Positions 51,990 through 63,506 of a stretch of 64,000 bases of DNA are shown one piece after another (positions within the stretch are counted from its first letter, which is position 1; each line of letters begins with the position of its first letter). The notes under the pieces are model-generated. The model worked only from the letters and a program-made list of their open reading frames with translations, was not told the origin of the DNA and ran no database searches. The stretch comes from Umbilicaria muhlenbergii (Eukaryota > Ascomycota > Lecanoromycetes > Umbilicariales > Umbilicariaceae): NCBI GenBank assembly GCA_000611775.1, contig KK106986.1, positions 1,696,022 to 1,760,021 of the forward strand. Reading direction: 5' to 3'. Made by a program: the position numbers and the translations under genes.

Positions 51990-54300
51990 GAGCTTTACAA
52001 GCCTGAACAAGTCAAAGTTTACCCACTAGGCGTGAAAGATCATGAGCTTGTTGATGAAGCTTTCAATAAGCTGTATGAGCAAGGCTGTATGACATGAACA
52101 ACTCAGTCTACCTCATTTACCTACCCTTGTTTTGTAGTCTGGAAGACTACTTCAAATGAATGAAAAGGCTGTGTTGTTGTTGACATTCAAGCACTAAACT
52201 GAATAATCATGCCTGACGCTTATTCAGTCCTTAATCAGGCAGACATCCTCACTGCTGTACAAGGGATGAACTACATATTCACTGTGAATTGTGCCTCCTT
52301 TTTCTATCAGTGAAGGGTTAAACCTCAGGATCATCACAAGCTTACTGTCTCTTCTCATCAAGGTCAAGAAATGTTCAATGTTGCTGTCATGAGCTATAAA
52401 AACTCCTCAGCTTATGTTCAGTGAATGATTGATCAAATCTTACATTCACATCATGATTTCTTCAAAGTTTATGTTGATGACATCATTATTTACATTAAGT
52501 CCTGCTCACTATCTGACCACATAGGACATCTAGACCTGGTTTTCAAATCCTTGACAGAGAAAGACATATGTCTGTCCTTGAAGAAGTCTTTCCTTGACTA
52601 TCTCACAGTTCAACTGCTTGATCAGCGTGTTGACGCTCTAAGACTCATCACCGCTGAAGACAAGCTAGCCGTCATAGTCAATATTGAATTCCCACGCACG
52701 CTTTCCACCCTAGAGAAATACCTAGGCATGACGGGCTACTTAAGGCAGTACATATCATATTACACTGTCATCATAAAACTGCTGCAGGAATGAAAGACAA
52801 GGCTAAATCATGATCTACAGAAAGTCTGAGCAGAATGAAAACCAGCTGACAGAAAAAACATTAAGGGCAATGCACACAAAGCTATGACTGACAGGACCTC
52901 TATTGAGGAACTTATCTCTTTTAAGTTAAACAGCTTTCATCAGCTGCAAAGTCTCTTCTTTAAACTGATCATTTCACCACTCTAAGCATTGTCTGTCAGT
53001 TCAGCCTGACCTCAACCACCTTCATAGATAAGATGAATCTATGATTAATTCACGTCAGCAAATACCTACAAAGGTTTCACCTCAACATTCAGCATAAAAC
53101 AGGTAAGATGAATGTTGTTCTGAACACTCTGTCTCAATTAATCAGCTCAAGCACCTCAGATCCTCATGATCAGTCACTTGATAATCTAACAGTTGATGCC
53201 CTCATTGCTGACATTCAATCACGCTTAGCAAATTGAGCGGCTCAATTGAAGTCAAAAGAAGAGGTCTTCAAGGATGTTCTCATCTATGCAGTCAGCTTGA
53301 TTGAAATGAATGAAGTCTTTCAGACCAGACTCCTTGAGGCTTACAAGGATGAACCATGGTGGGATTATATTCAAAAAATGATATCAGACAATAACACTTT
53401 AAAGGAAAACACTGCAAGGCTTCTCTATCACTTAATTTGAAAGCTCATTTACTTTAATGATCTTGAACAAGGCCTTCATCTATGTATTCCTGAAGGTTTA
53501 ACCAAGTCTTTCAGCTAGCTCATGATGAGTTGAGACACTCAGAGTATGCCTGTATGCATGAACACCTAACGCAAGGCCTTTACATCCACAACTTATCAAA
53601 ACAGCTACATGAGTTCATTAGATTCTGCCCTTAATGCCAGTTAAATCAGACACCGCGGCATGCTCTTTATGAATTGATGCAGCTGATACTCTCTCTGTCA
53701 TGACCCTTTCACATCATAATTCTTGATTTCATCCTAGGACTCCTGACCTCAGTTGAAGGTTTTAATGCCGTCATGTCAGTAACTGACAAGTTTAGCAAGG
53801 CAGTCACGTTCATCCCTGATAAGTTCACATGAGGAGGAAAGAAATGAGCAATTCATCTACTTTCTAAGCTAAATTTACTAAGATGAGGTCTACTGAGCGC
53901 TATCATTTCAGATCATGACATCCGCTTTGTAGCAGGTCTATGAAGAGTGATATTTAAACATCTTCATGTTAAATTATTCTACTCTACCACCTATCACTCA
54001 CAAACTGACGGCGCCTCTGAAGTCATTAATCAGCAAGCTGAAATCACCCTATAATACTACCTCATGATGATGAACAGATTAGCTGAGTGACTCATGATTC
54101 TTTCATGACTGCAAGCCGCGTCAAATAATGCATATCAGTCATCAATTCATCAGACTCTGAATGAGGTGCTTTATGACTTTCAACTGAGAGAAGTGCTCAA
54201 CCTGCTTCAAATGAACATCTTTACTGAGCATAACCTTGATCCTGCCACAACCGTTGAAGCTCACTCAACTGATGAAGAATGTTCAACAGAACATGTGAGA
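51990..54300 (+). pseudogene. Element I Pol (RT, RNase H, integrase)
   Basis: RT palm and thumb in 52425-52793 (DFFKVYVDDIIIYIKSCSL, LKKSFLDYLTVQLLDQRV, TLEKYLGMTGYLRQYI). RNase H end near 53090-53140. Linker to integrase in 53246-53440 (EAYKDEPWWDYIQKMI). Integrase zinc-binding and core text at about 53600-54000 (YSTTYHSQTDGASEVINQQ). Better preserved than in neighbouring elements. Confidence 0.85.
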
Positions 54301-54946
54301 CTTCAAGAAGGTTAAAAGAAAGACCTTTTAATTATCATGTTCAACTATCATCTGAGTCATATAAACACCAAAGACGCTATCATCTGAGCAGTCATGCAAG
54401 CAAAGTTCTACTATGATGTGAATTGACAGCTCTGATTCTTCACTGTTGAAGATGAAGTTCTATTACGCTTACATCACGGTTATAAGCTTTCAGGAATAAT
54501 GAACAAGAAACTAGAATGACAGTTTGTCAGATCATTCAAGGTCATCAAATGAATAAAACACCTTGCTTATTACTTAAACCTACCTCCTGCCTGGAAAATT
54601 CATGACGTAATCTTCATAGCTCACCTAGAATCAGTGAGTACAAATGACCTTTACAACTGACCTCAACCTACACACCTCTCTTCAATAACGGTAGACGGCG
54701 CTGACGACCATTATGAAATCAAATGATTACTTTGAAAGTGAGTAAGCCGCTGAGGTCATGATTATACCACTGAATACCTGATACAGTGAAAGAGTTATGA
54801 ATCAGAGTTCAACGTCTGATATAACATGAAGGATTTGAGAGAGGCGGAGGAGTTAGTCAAGGATTATGAGGAGCATTTGACAAGAGAGCAAGAAGCAGTA
54901 CTGCCTTAATCATCAAGACAATGACTTTTCTTTGTTGGCGGCAGAA

Positions 54947-55122
54947 TGTTACGGTTATACCATGACTTCACTTATGATTATATCATGACTTCACTCTTTA
55001 GTCACCTGTTTAGGTCATTGCCTGTTTAAGCTTAACTTAGTTTAACTCATATATAGCAGGCTTTTACACCACTAGAAGAATAAAAACCTTCTTACAAATG
55101 AACATATGAAATACATCTTACA
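54947..55122 (+). repeat. Element I 3' LTR
   Basis: 176 bp; longer than the 5' LTR because the unit ttata-catgacttcact is duplicated near its start. Otherwise collinear. Confidence 0.92.
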
Positions 55123-55664
55123 TCAAGCTGTTTAAATATCTTGTCATGTCTTTCAGTCTTATGAATGCTCCTGCTACATTTCAAGCCTTCATTGATAAAG
55201 TGCTTGATGAGTTTTTAAACATCACATACATGATCTACTTGAATGATATCTTGATCTTTAGCAAAGATGAGTCTAAGCATGAAGAGCATGTATGATAAGT
55301 ACTAAGTGCATTATGACATCATGATCTTCATCTTAAGATCAGTAAGTGCTCATTCAATGCAATGAAAGTGAACTTCCTAGGATTCAAGATCAACACAGAA
55401 GGCATATACATGAACTTGAAAAAAATTTAAACTGTCAAAGAATGACTGCTCTCAGAGAACATTCATGAATTGCAGATCTTTTTAAGCTTCATTAACTTCT
55501 TCTGAAGGTTTATAAGAGATTATTCATGAATTGCAGCATCACTGTTAAACCTTCTGAAAACAGGAAGGAATAAAAAGAAGAATAAAATTATATAAAGTTA
55601 TATTTCAACTCACTGAACTGCTCCTCATCAAGACATTGAAGGAAAGCAGAGCAGCTTAATCTCA

Positions 55665-55928
55665 TTGCAGAGGTTTAACACAAGTTATTCAGCATGCAGC
55701 TCACAAGTAAAAGAAAAAATAAAAAAAGAAAACATCATAACTGTCTCTTTTTCACTTTCAGAAGCTGCATTGAAAGTGTTTAATGCTTTGAAGAAGATCT
55801 TCATGAGTGCTTCATTACTACACTACTTTGATGAAAACAAACTCATGAGGGTTGAAACAGACGCCTCTGAATTCATAATTGATAAAATCTTAACACAACA
55901 CTTTGAGGTTGACAGTCAATTGCACTGA
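55665..55928 (+). pseudogene. Element C RNase H N-terminal part
   Basis: 87-codon open stretch with AALKVFNALKKIFMSASLLHY and RVETDASEFIIDKILTQHF, the start of Gypsy RNase H, following the RT of element C. Confidence 0.85.
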
Positions 55929-56419
55929 TTATCAGTTACTTATTACAGCAAGAAGCTGCTAAATATTAAGACTTGATATGATACAGATGAGCAAGAGCTC
56001 CTTGTCATCATGAAAGTCATGCATCATTAACAGCACTACTGTCAGGGTGCTAAACATCAAATTGTCATACTGACTGATCATGCAAACCTTGTTTGATTCA
56101 TGACTACCTTAAACCTCACATGAAGGCAGCTCAAATGAGCTGAGAAGCTTGCTGAATATGACTTCAAAGTCACATATTAAGAAGGCAAGAAGAACCCTGC
56201 TGATGATTTATTAAAACAGCTTGATTATGAACTGCTGAAGACTGTCAGTACCTCAACTGCTGCTGAAATAATGTGACAGTCCTTCCACTTGAGAAGTGAG
56301 GACTATAAGTCAGTATAAAAGAAATTATACATGCTTGCTGTGATGACACTGCAGTCAAGAGCAGTATGACAGAGACTACAACAAGAGAACATCATATCTG
56401 TCACAATGAATACTACTGA

Positions 56420-56700
56420 TATGATGAACACTGAAGATGATGATCTCATTAAAACATCAATGATGTGAAACCTACCTGCTCAAAAAGAAGCAAGTTGTAA
56501 TGAAAATGATGAGAGTGTCATGTTGAATGAAGTTGATGATATCACTGAAACATCAGCAGTCCATGGCCTACATGCTCAAGAAGCAAGCCGTGATGAATAT
56601 ATCAATATGATGAATACTGAAGCTGATGATATGATTGAAACATCAGCAGTTCATGACCTACATGCTTGAGAAGCAAGCCGTGACTGAATAAGAGAGCTTA
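56420..56700 (+). repeat. About 90-bp repeats in the RNase H-integrase spacer of element C
   Basis: The landmark catcagcagt-catg-cctacatgct occurs at 56551 and 56641 (period 90 bp), and a more diverged copy starts near 56455. The period is a multiple of three, so the repeat would add 30-residue units in the linker between RNase H and integrase. Confidence 0.7.
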
Positions 56701-57588
56701 AGTATGCAGAGCCTCAGCAGCACTCAATTAAGGATAACTTAATAAACACTGCAGTTATGAACAGTGACACAAGTCATGTTTTTATTAATCTTTAAATTGA
56801 GGATAACACTTCTGCTGACACTGTTGAAGCACTTCAACTCATGTCTACTCACTCATCAATAAGTGAGGAGATAACAGCTTATACAAGAATGTTTATTAAA
56901 CAACTTAAATGTGTGATTCATACTGAGCAGTCAAAAGACAGTTTGATATGACAAGTATGACAGGGATTAACTACCCCTCTCAAGGATAAAAACAACTTGA
57001 CTGAGTCTGAGATGATAAATATGAATATAGACATGAACCCTGAGATGATCATGACATCAGAGATGCAGTCAAATATGACATCTATATTATCAGATATATG
57101 AAAATGTTAGCAAGAAATAAATGATGTCATACATTACAATAATAAAGTTTACATTTCACAGAACCTTGCCCTTCACAATGCAGTGATCAGTTGATTTCAT
57201 GATGATGTTTTTGCAGGTCATTTTGAGAAGTCAAGAATTATAAAATTAATGCAGTGATCTTATGATTGACCTGATGCTGTCAGAGATGTATGATGTTACT
57301 GTCATGAATGTGTTGAATGTCAAAAGGTGAAGTCAGCTCATCACAAATCATATAAATTATTAAACTCATTATCAGTTCTGAAAGTGTCATGACATACAGT
57401 GACAATGAACTTCATTATGAACCTGTCACTGAGCAGCACATATGAAAGTATGACATGAGATTCAATCCTCATCATAATTGATAAGTTGACCAAAATGACT
57501 CATTATATTTCAGTATAAAAGACAATGTCAGTTGCTGACTTCATTGAAGTGTTTATTCAGGACATAATCAAGCATCATGATGTATCAA

Positions 57589-58702
57589 TACGCTGCACCA
57601 TGGGTTGGGTTTGGGTTGGGTTTTGACTATTGTGACCCAACCCAGACTGGGTTGGGTCACACTGGGTTGGGTTTTTTTGGGTTTGGGTTGGGTTTTTCAC
57701 TGGGTAACCCAGTTCAAGTTCACGTATATGACTCATCCAAACAGCTTTCAAAGCAGCTTCCAAAACGGCTTCCAAAACAGCTTCAACGACAGCCTCAAAA
57801 AAAGGCTTTCAAAACAGCCTCGAAAAACGGCTTTCAAAACGGCTTCCAAAACGGCTTCAGCGACAGCCTCGACAAACGGCTTCAATGACGGCCTCAAAAA
57901 ACGGCTTCCAAAACGGCTTTGATGACGGCCTCAAAAAACGGCTTCCAAAACGGCTTTGATGACGGCCTCAAAAAACGGCTTCCAAAACGGCTTTGATGAC
58001 GGCCTCAAAAAACGGCTTCCAAAACGGCTTTGATGACGGCCTCAAAAAACGGCTTCCAAAACGGCTTTGATGACGGCCTCAAAAAACGGCTTCCAAAACG
58101 GCTTTGATGACGGCCTCAAAAAACGGCTTCCAAAACGGCTTTGATGACGGCCTCAAAAAACGGCTTCCAAAACGGCTTTGATGACGGCCTCAAAAAACGG
58201 CTTCCAAAACGGCTTTGATGACGGCCTCAAAAAACGGCTTCCAAAACGGCTTTGATGACGGCCTCAAAAAACGGCTTCCAAAACGGCTTTGATGGACGGC
58301 CTCAAAAAACAGCTTCCAAAACGGCTTCGATGACGGCCTCAAAAAACGGCTTCCAAAACGGCTTTCAAAACGGCTTTGATGACGGCTTGCAAAACGGCTT
58401 CGACGACAGCCTCGAAAAACGGCTTCCAAAACGGCTTCCAAAATGGCTTTGATGACGGCCTCAAAAAATGACCTTGAAAATGACTTGAGAAGGCGCCTTT
58501 TGAACTGACTTTTTTGACTACCATAAAGACTACCATAACTATTTGTATGTACTGAGTTAACCCAGAATTTTCTGGGTTTGGGTTAAATGGGTTGGGTTTT
58601 TTCTGGGTTGGGTTTTGACATGTATAACCCACCCCAAAACCCAACCCAAACCCAACCCAAACCCAAACCCACTGGGTAAAACTCAACCCATGGTGCAGCG
58701 TA
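57589..58702. mobile_element. hAT-type MITE with internal minisatellite
   Basis: Terminal inverted repeats TACGCTGCACCATGGGTTG at 57589 and its reverse complement ending at 58702 are exact over 19 bp. They are flanked by a perfect 8-bp duplication tgtatcaa (57581-57588 and 58703-58710), the size typical of hAT elements. Subterminal tracts are rich in gggttgggttt and its complement. The middle is a CpG-rich minisatellite. No transposase is encoded; open frames on both strands are low-complexity by-products. It lies inside the integrase of element C and is far less decayed than its host, so it inserted late. Confidence 0.9.
57735..58470 (+). repeat. 37-bp minisatellite inside the MITE
   Basis: Core unit of 37 bp made of three related subunits: cggcttccaaaa (12), cggctttgatga (12) and cggcctcaaaaaa (13). 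About ten near-perfect copies lie between 57900 and 58290, with more divergent or rearranged 12-bp subunits on both sides. Reads as Asn-Gly-Phe-Gln-type low-complexity peptide; no gene is implied. Confidence 0.92.
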
Positions 58703-59569
58703 TGTATCAAAAGTTTTAATCACAGACAGAGACAAGCTGTTTATGTTGAAACAGTAAATCAGCTTCTGCTTTCACATGTGATGTCATCATAACATGTCAA
58801 CAGCTTTTCACCTGCAAACTGATGATCAAATGAAGAGGCAGAACCAGTTCCTGAAGGTGTATTTACACATATTTATTAATGAGCAGCAAGAGAACTGAGT
58901 GAAGCTTCTACCCTGCATGAAGTTCTCATACAACAACTTCATACATGCTGCTATGAGAAAGAGCCCCTTTCAGCTTAATTTAAAGTGAGACCCTCAGATG
59001 AGTTTAAGTAAACTGCTTATACAGCACTCACATAAACAAATAAGATCTTATGCAGATGCACAGCAGCTTCAAGATCAAATTGCAACAACTTAAAAGCAGC
59101 TATGACAGGTTAATAAGATGTATATAAATTATTATAATCAGCACTGAATGAAGATAACATTCAAAGAAGGTGATTTAATACTGATCAATGAAAAAAATGT
59201 GTCAATGAACAAACAGATGAAGAAACTGCATTGAAAAAAGCTCAGCTCATTCATGATATGACATGTGATAAGTCAGTCATCATATGAACTTGACCTCTCA
59301 GAGGATCAAAACATCTATAACATATTCAATGTCACTTTATTGAAGTCATTTCAAGACACACGTCATGTGTCTTCTGCATTAACAGGAAAAGACCTACTAC
59401 TCAACTGAAATGATGAGTGAGAAGTTGAGGCAATTGTGAATAATCACATTCATGATGGCAGGCTTAAATACCTTATCAAATGAAAGCTGATGAACCAGAT
59501 GTGAGATGACACATGAAAGTCAACACACTTCATTCACAATGTAAAGACAAAAATATGAAAATTTCATGC

Positions 59570-61451
59570 TGACAACCCTGACAAACAGAAATTCAGGTGA
59601 GCCTTAAGATGTGACTCTTCAAGATCAATTGAGAAGCTGTCACAAAAGTCATGAGTTTTAAGAACTGAAAACTTTATCAGCTTTGTTAACCTGATCTCTT
59701 ATAACAGAGCCTGTGCCTTACAACAAGTATGACAAAGGCTATGATGTTATGATGCTATGACAGGATCTTTAATAAAATTACTGCATGAACTACATTATAA
59801 CAAACATGTCATATTGCAGAGAATCAGAGAACACTCAAGTGCAGAAGCATTTTATTTCAGGTCTGAAGATTAAAATGAATCTGAGATCAACATCTTACAC
59901 TCAACCTCTCATCAGTGCTGCATCAAGTCATTTTCATTTATCTACTTGTCTTCTGCTGTCTTAAATTCTTTTTCACTGTTTAATGAAGCCTCTGACTTCA
60001 TCTCCTCAACATGACACTGCTCACAGAGTTCAATATACTCTTGATGATGATGAGATTAATGAGTGTTGAGGATGCAGAGAGCATGAGCAGTGCTCTTTAA
60101 TAAAACAGCAAGAGCTTGAATGAGCTCCTCAAGACTACTGAATTAACATTAATTACCTCATTATGAATGCTGTGAGACTCATGTTGAGGAGCAGCTGCAG
60201 GGGGCGTGAAGAATGTTAATAATGATTAATAAAAAGCAGCAACATGAGGAATTAATTAACTGTCAAGTGTTATACAACAATTAGCATATCAGTAGTACAA
60301 CAGTGCAACAGTACAGCAGTATGACAAAATGTTATATATATGACAATATAACAAAATGTCATAAATATGACAAGTACATCATATTCATATTAAATGAAAC
60401 AAAATGAAAGAGGATTAAGAAAGACAGACTTACAGTGTGCTGTCACCTCTCTGATCATCATAGACATGCGCTGAGACAACAACATCAAAGCTCTCAGAAT
60501 CAAGAGCAGTGATGATCAGAGGCTCTGTCATGCATTGCTCATGAGGGTTGCAGAGAGATATGCAACATGTGCAGGCTTCTCTGTCTGACACAAAGCAGTG
60601 ATCAACTTCAGCTTTTATACAAGAGTCACAGTGAGCAGTATCTGACAACATGTGATTGAGATTCTTTTAAATCACACGCTCATGATGATGAGCCTGCTGC
60701 ATGTGAGCTGGCAGTGAGGTATCATCATGACATCACACAAAGCAAGAACTGCTGCTGAAGACATCACTTAAAGATAAACACTTGACCCTCTTCAGATGTT
60801 GAACAGTCAGTTTTATCACTCTGTTTTCCTGTCTCTTTCTGAAGGTGTCAATCATCACAGTTTCACTCACTGACTCTGACTCAGAGCCCTCCTCATCACA
60901 CTGAGCTCAGAGATCAACAGGCTTCTCTGATGAAGATGAGTCTTCATCATTGTTCATGACTGTGAGTTCAAGAGTTCAATTATTGATTGCTTATATATCA
61001 TGTTAGCATTCATATGATGTATGACAGGAAGTATGACATCACAAGAATGTTGAGCTGTGAGCTGCAAGCTTCATGACATTCTCTTCATAAGGTGAACACC
61101 TCTGCAATGAGGATGATGTCATGAAGTCATCAGGTCACTCAATGAGCTGTGAAAAAGCTGTGAGAAGTATGATGACATGTTGTAAGAGAGATGACAAAGA
61201 AGAAACACAAGGGAAGAGCATTTTGAACTTACAGTAAACATTTTGATTTTAATGTTTATGTTAGAAGGAACTTACTGCCAGGCGTGATATCATCACAATT
61301 AAGTGAGGCATGTGATCAGCTTTACTTTAGCACAGTTTCACATCCTCATCCTACATGATCAATCATCTATCAAGCCATCATGGTGATGTCTATGATGACA
61401 GATTCAGAGTCAATTGACATCAAGAATGATGTCATGAGAAGGGGAATGCTG
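59570..61451. other. Element C 3' region with antisense ORF
   Basis: About 1.9 kb between the chromodomain-like tail and the 3' LTR. It holds the antisense Cys-rich ORF, short acaacagtgcaacagtac repeats near 60290-60330, and AT-rich sequence. No sense-strand domain is recognised. Confidence 0.6.
60430..60651 (-). CDS. Antisense Cys-rich ORF in element C
   Basis: 73-codon open frame on the strand opposite to Gag-Pol. Residues 8-27 show regularly spaced cysteines in CDSCIKAEVDHCF and EACTCCISLC (C-x2-C-x7-C-x7-C-x2-C-x3-C), suggesting a small zinc-binding fold. Further minus-strand sequence to about 60000 could extend it if spliced. Element A has an antisense ORF at the equivalent 3' place, with a coiled coil but no clear Cys cluster. 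Expression and function unknown. Confidence 0.4.
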   Translation of the reverse strand: MLSDTAHCDSCIKAEVDHCFVSDREACTCCISLCNPHEQCMTEPLIITALDSESFDVVVSAHVYDDQRGDSTL

Positions 61452-61764
61452 TGTCAGGGCCACCATATATATAGTATGACAGTACAACACTATGGTATGA
61501 CACTATAGTACAACACTATGGTACGACACTATAGTACGACACTATGGTATGACACTATAGCTTAGATATGATGACTCAGCGCCTAGCACCTTGACATCAA
61601 GTGAAAACTCTTCACAAGGAGGTGCAGAAACCTGCTTCCTCAGTGATCAGTTTTGCCACTGAATAGAAGACATATAACCATTGCATTGACCTATCATGAC
61701 TATATTGCCTACGACACCCCGTTCAACATCTATATGATGACCGTCGTACACTCATCCCCTTACA
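61452..61764 (+). repeat. Element C 3' LTR
   Basis: 313 bp, TGTCAGGGCC...CCTTACA; same length as the 5' LTR and richer in CpG. Contains the same 13-bp units (about 61484-61560). Confidence 0.92.
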
Positions 61765-62439
61765 GTCAGAAGAATAAAACTGAATGTCACAAATCATATG
61801 AGTTGTTGAAATCACCTCTGACATCAACACAATCATGATCAAGCATCACATTGAACTTCATGATAAAGCTGTCAAAGTCAAAAAAACCACTGATAAAAGT
61901 ATTGTATGACACAATACTTGTCATAACAGACTGACTCATGAAGTACAGATACTTCCTATCATATAAAGAGTTGTTGTCAGCAGAGAAACTCACATACACA
62001 TTTTTAAGAATTATAACAATCAATCATGACCTGCTGAAAGAAATAATCTCAGACAGAGATAAACTCTTCACTTTCAAGTTTTGAAAATTGTTAGTGAATC
62101 AATTTGTTAAGAGCATGACAATATTCAGTGATGCACATTAACACTCAGTTAGGTCTAGCGCGCACTCAGCCTTTATATAAATAGCTTCACTCATCACTTC
62201 ATAGCTTTCTACAATTGATATCTTTGTCATCATATCTGCATGACTTGCTCTGCATGATCCTGATATTATATCAATTGTCACACTCATTACGTTCATGAGA
62301 CAGTCAAACTGAAATAACCTGTTCAGAAAGGCATTGAGTTGTGTGTGTTGACGACTCTGAAAGACACTGGTAACACAACCCTCTGCAACTACACCTCCCA
62401 AGTCATACGGATGTGTACCAGTTGACTCAAGCCATACGG

Positions 62440-62725
62440 AAAACTGGAAGCTCGTGGAGCAGTTGAGTCTAAATAACCTGTGTCACCTAGGTGAGCGGCC
62501 GCCGCCGTCACTGATAGCTCATGGAGCAGTTGAGCGGATTCAAAATAACCTGCGTCACCATTCAAAGTCAACCTCTTCGATGAGCCTGTTTGACACAGTG
62601 AGCCTGCTTCAATGGCATTCGGAGCTCGTGGAGCAGTTGAGCGGACTTAAAATAACCTGCATCACCTAGGTGGGCGGCCGCCGCCGTCACTGAATGTTCG
62701 TGGAGCAGTCAAACCAAAATAACCT
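62440..62725 (+). repeat. Internal direct repeats of the small LTR element
   Basis: Three imperfect copies of a unit with gctcgtggagcagttgagc, then aaataacctgcgtcacc, and in two cases ggcggccgccgccgtcactg (near 62448, 62515 and 62625). CpG-rich and barely decayed. Confidence 0.75.
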
Positions 62726-63044
62726 GCTACGAAAGTCGATCTCTTCAGTGAGCCTGTCGACAGTGAGCCTGCTTCAATGGCGTCGTCAAAGTCGACCTCT
62801 TCAATGAGCCAGTTCGACACCTCAGTGAGCCTGCTTCAATGATGTTCAATTCTCAACACCTCTTCCTTCCTTCCTACTACACACATCTACGCACCTGAGT
62901 GAGTGGTTAAGTCAGGGGGGGGGAGGTGAATGTTTTAGCAACAACAGTCAGGAGTTGGAGTGGTGGATTTTACACGCCTGCGTTGATTTTATATGCGTTG
63001 ATTTTATATGCGTTGATTTCATTCAATTCTCGACATTCTCCTCT

Positions 63045-63260
63045 GTCTCTGCCGCCTCCGCCTCCGCCGCACCAGCTGCCTCCGCCGTGCCAGCTGCCTC
63101 CGCCTCAGCTGCCTCCGCCGCAGCTGGCTCCTCCGCCTCCGCCGCCGCTGCCTCCGCGTCAGCTGCCCCTGCTGCAGCTGCCTCCGCCGCCGCAGCTGCC
63201 TCTGCAGAGCCGCAGTAGGTTCGAACCGTTCGGACCGTTCGGACCGTTCAGACCGTTTGA
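63045..63260 (+). repeat. GC-rich gccgcctcc/cagctg simple repeat
   Basis: Degenerate (gcctccgcc)n with repeated cagctgcc, then three gttcggacc-type units at 63218-63258. It gives Pro/Leu-rich and Ala-rich open frames (62926-63303 and 62955-63218) that are best explained as repeat by-products. Confidence 0.75.
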
Positions 63261-63506
63261 ACTGTTTGAACTCAGGGGGGTGACTGGCAGTTGGGAGGGC
63301 TAGCTAGCAGCGTTGCGGACAACGCTTTTTCAGAGAAGGGGGTAATGTTAGGAGCATGACAATATTCAGTGATGCGCGCTAGCACTCAGTTAGGTCTAGC
63401 GCGCACTCAGCCCCTATATAGGTAGCTTCGCTCGTCACTTCATAACTCTCTACAATTGATATCTTTGTCATCATATCTGCATGACTTGCTCTGCATGATC
63501 CTGATA

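Larger units (their letters stand above)
48417..55122 (+). mobile_element. Element I: Ty3/Gypsy chromovirus, full length, younger, broken
   Basis: LTRs at 48417-48569 (153 bp) and 54947-55122 (176 bp), with a perfect target duplication tcaag (48412-48416, 55123-55127), inserted in the RT of element C. Plus-strand order: Gag (about 48900-50900) with a C2H2 finger pattern at its end, protease (near 51070), RT (about 51990-52800, YVDDIIIYI near 52470-52497), a short RNase H (to about 53160), integrase (about 53460-54250, CPQCQLNQTPRHALYELMQ near 53626) and a chromodomain-like C-terminus (about 54690-54900). Its LTRs differ at about 5% of sites, all transitions, and it keeps more TGG and CpG than C. 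It is still broken in a number of places. Confidence 0.9.
57100..59520 (+). pseudogene. Element C integrase and chromodomain-like tail
   Basis: Zinc-binding text (CHECVECQKVK near 57300) and the catalytic-core start lie left of the MITE. Core continuation (TAFHLQTDDQMKRQNQFLK near 58800) and a chromodomain-like tail near 59430 (EVEAIVNNH, RLKYLIK) lie right of it. The MITE interrupts the core at 57589. Broken fossil. Confidence 0.8.
45612..61764 (+). mobile_element. Element C: Ty3/Gypsy chromovirus, full length with nested inserts, broken
   Basis: Two 313-bp LTRs (45612-45924 and 61452-61764) with a perfect target duplication gtcag (45607-45611, 61765-61769). A purine tract (gagaaggggaatgctg) abuts the 3' LTR. 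Plus-strand order: Gag (about 46300-47350, zinc-knuckle-like CIKCEVTDH near 47256), protease (about 47380-47700), RT (47814-48416, then 55128 on; YLNDILIFSK near 55238), RNase H (55665-56250), a repeat-bearing spacer (56420-56700), integrase (about 57100-57588 and 58711-59350) and a chromodomain-like tail (about 59400-59520; EVEAIVNNHIHDGRLKYLIK). Element I and a MITE interrupt it. About 36 of 313 LTR sites differ, all transitions by hand count. Many breaks. Confidence 0.9.
62105..63506 (+). mobile_element. Small LTR element (TRIM-like), non-coding
   Basis: Two 161-bp direct repeats (62105-62265 and 63346-63506), TGTTA...TGATA, with target duplication caatt (62100-62104 and 63507-63511). A purine tract (cagagaagggggtaa) abuts the right repeat. 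The interior of about 1.1 kb has no Gag or Pol, so it would depend on another element. It is inserted in the integrase of element D. The LTR end TA instead of CA is unusual; a 4-bp duplication with a slightly longer LTR is an alternative reading. LTR differences are transitions only as far as I compared. Confidence 0.82.

Noticed and set aside
57577-57922. Overlapping 103- and 105-codon open frames at the left part of the minisatellite
   Set aside because: They are by-products of CpG-rich tandem repeats and subterminal gggttgggttt tracts in a MITE; composition is low-complexity and several frames are open at once.
57735-58470. CRISPR-like regular repeat array
   Set aside because: Units are contiguous without unique spacers and the genome is eukaryotic; it is a minisatellite.
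57600-58690. Telomere-like gggttgggttt tracts
   Set aside because: They are inverted subterminal tracts of the MITE, not the fungal TTAGGG repeat, and are internal to an element with a target duplication.
58190-58710. Open frames on the minus strand across the minisatellite
   Set aside because: Same explanation; repeats open in several frames without domain content.
62926-63303. 125-codon Pro/Leu-rich protein and the overlapping Ala/Ser-rich frame
   Set aside because: Produced by the gccgcctcc/cagctg simple repeat; two frames are equally open and no domain is recognisable.
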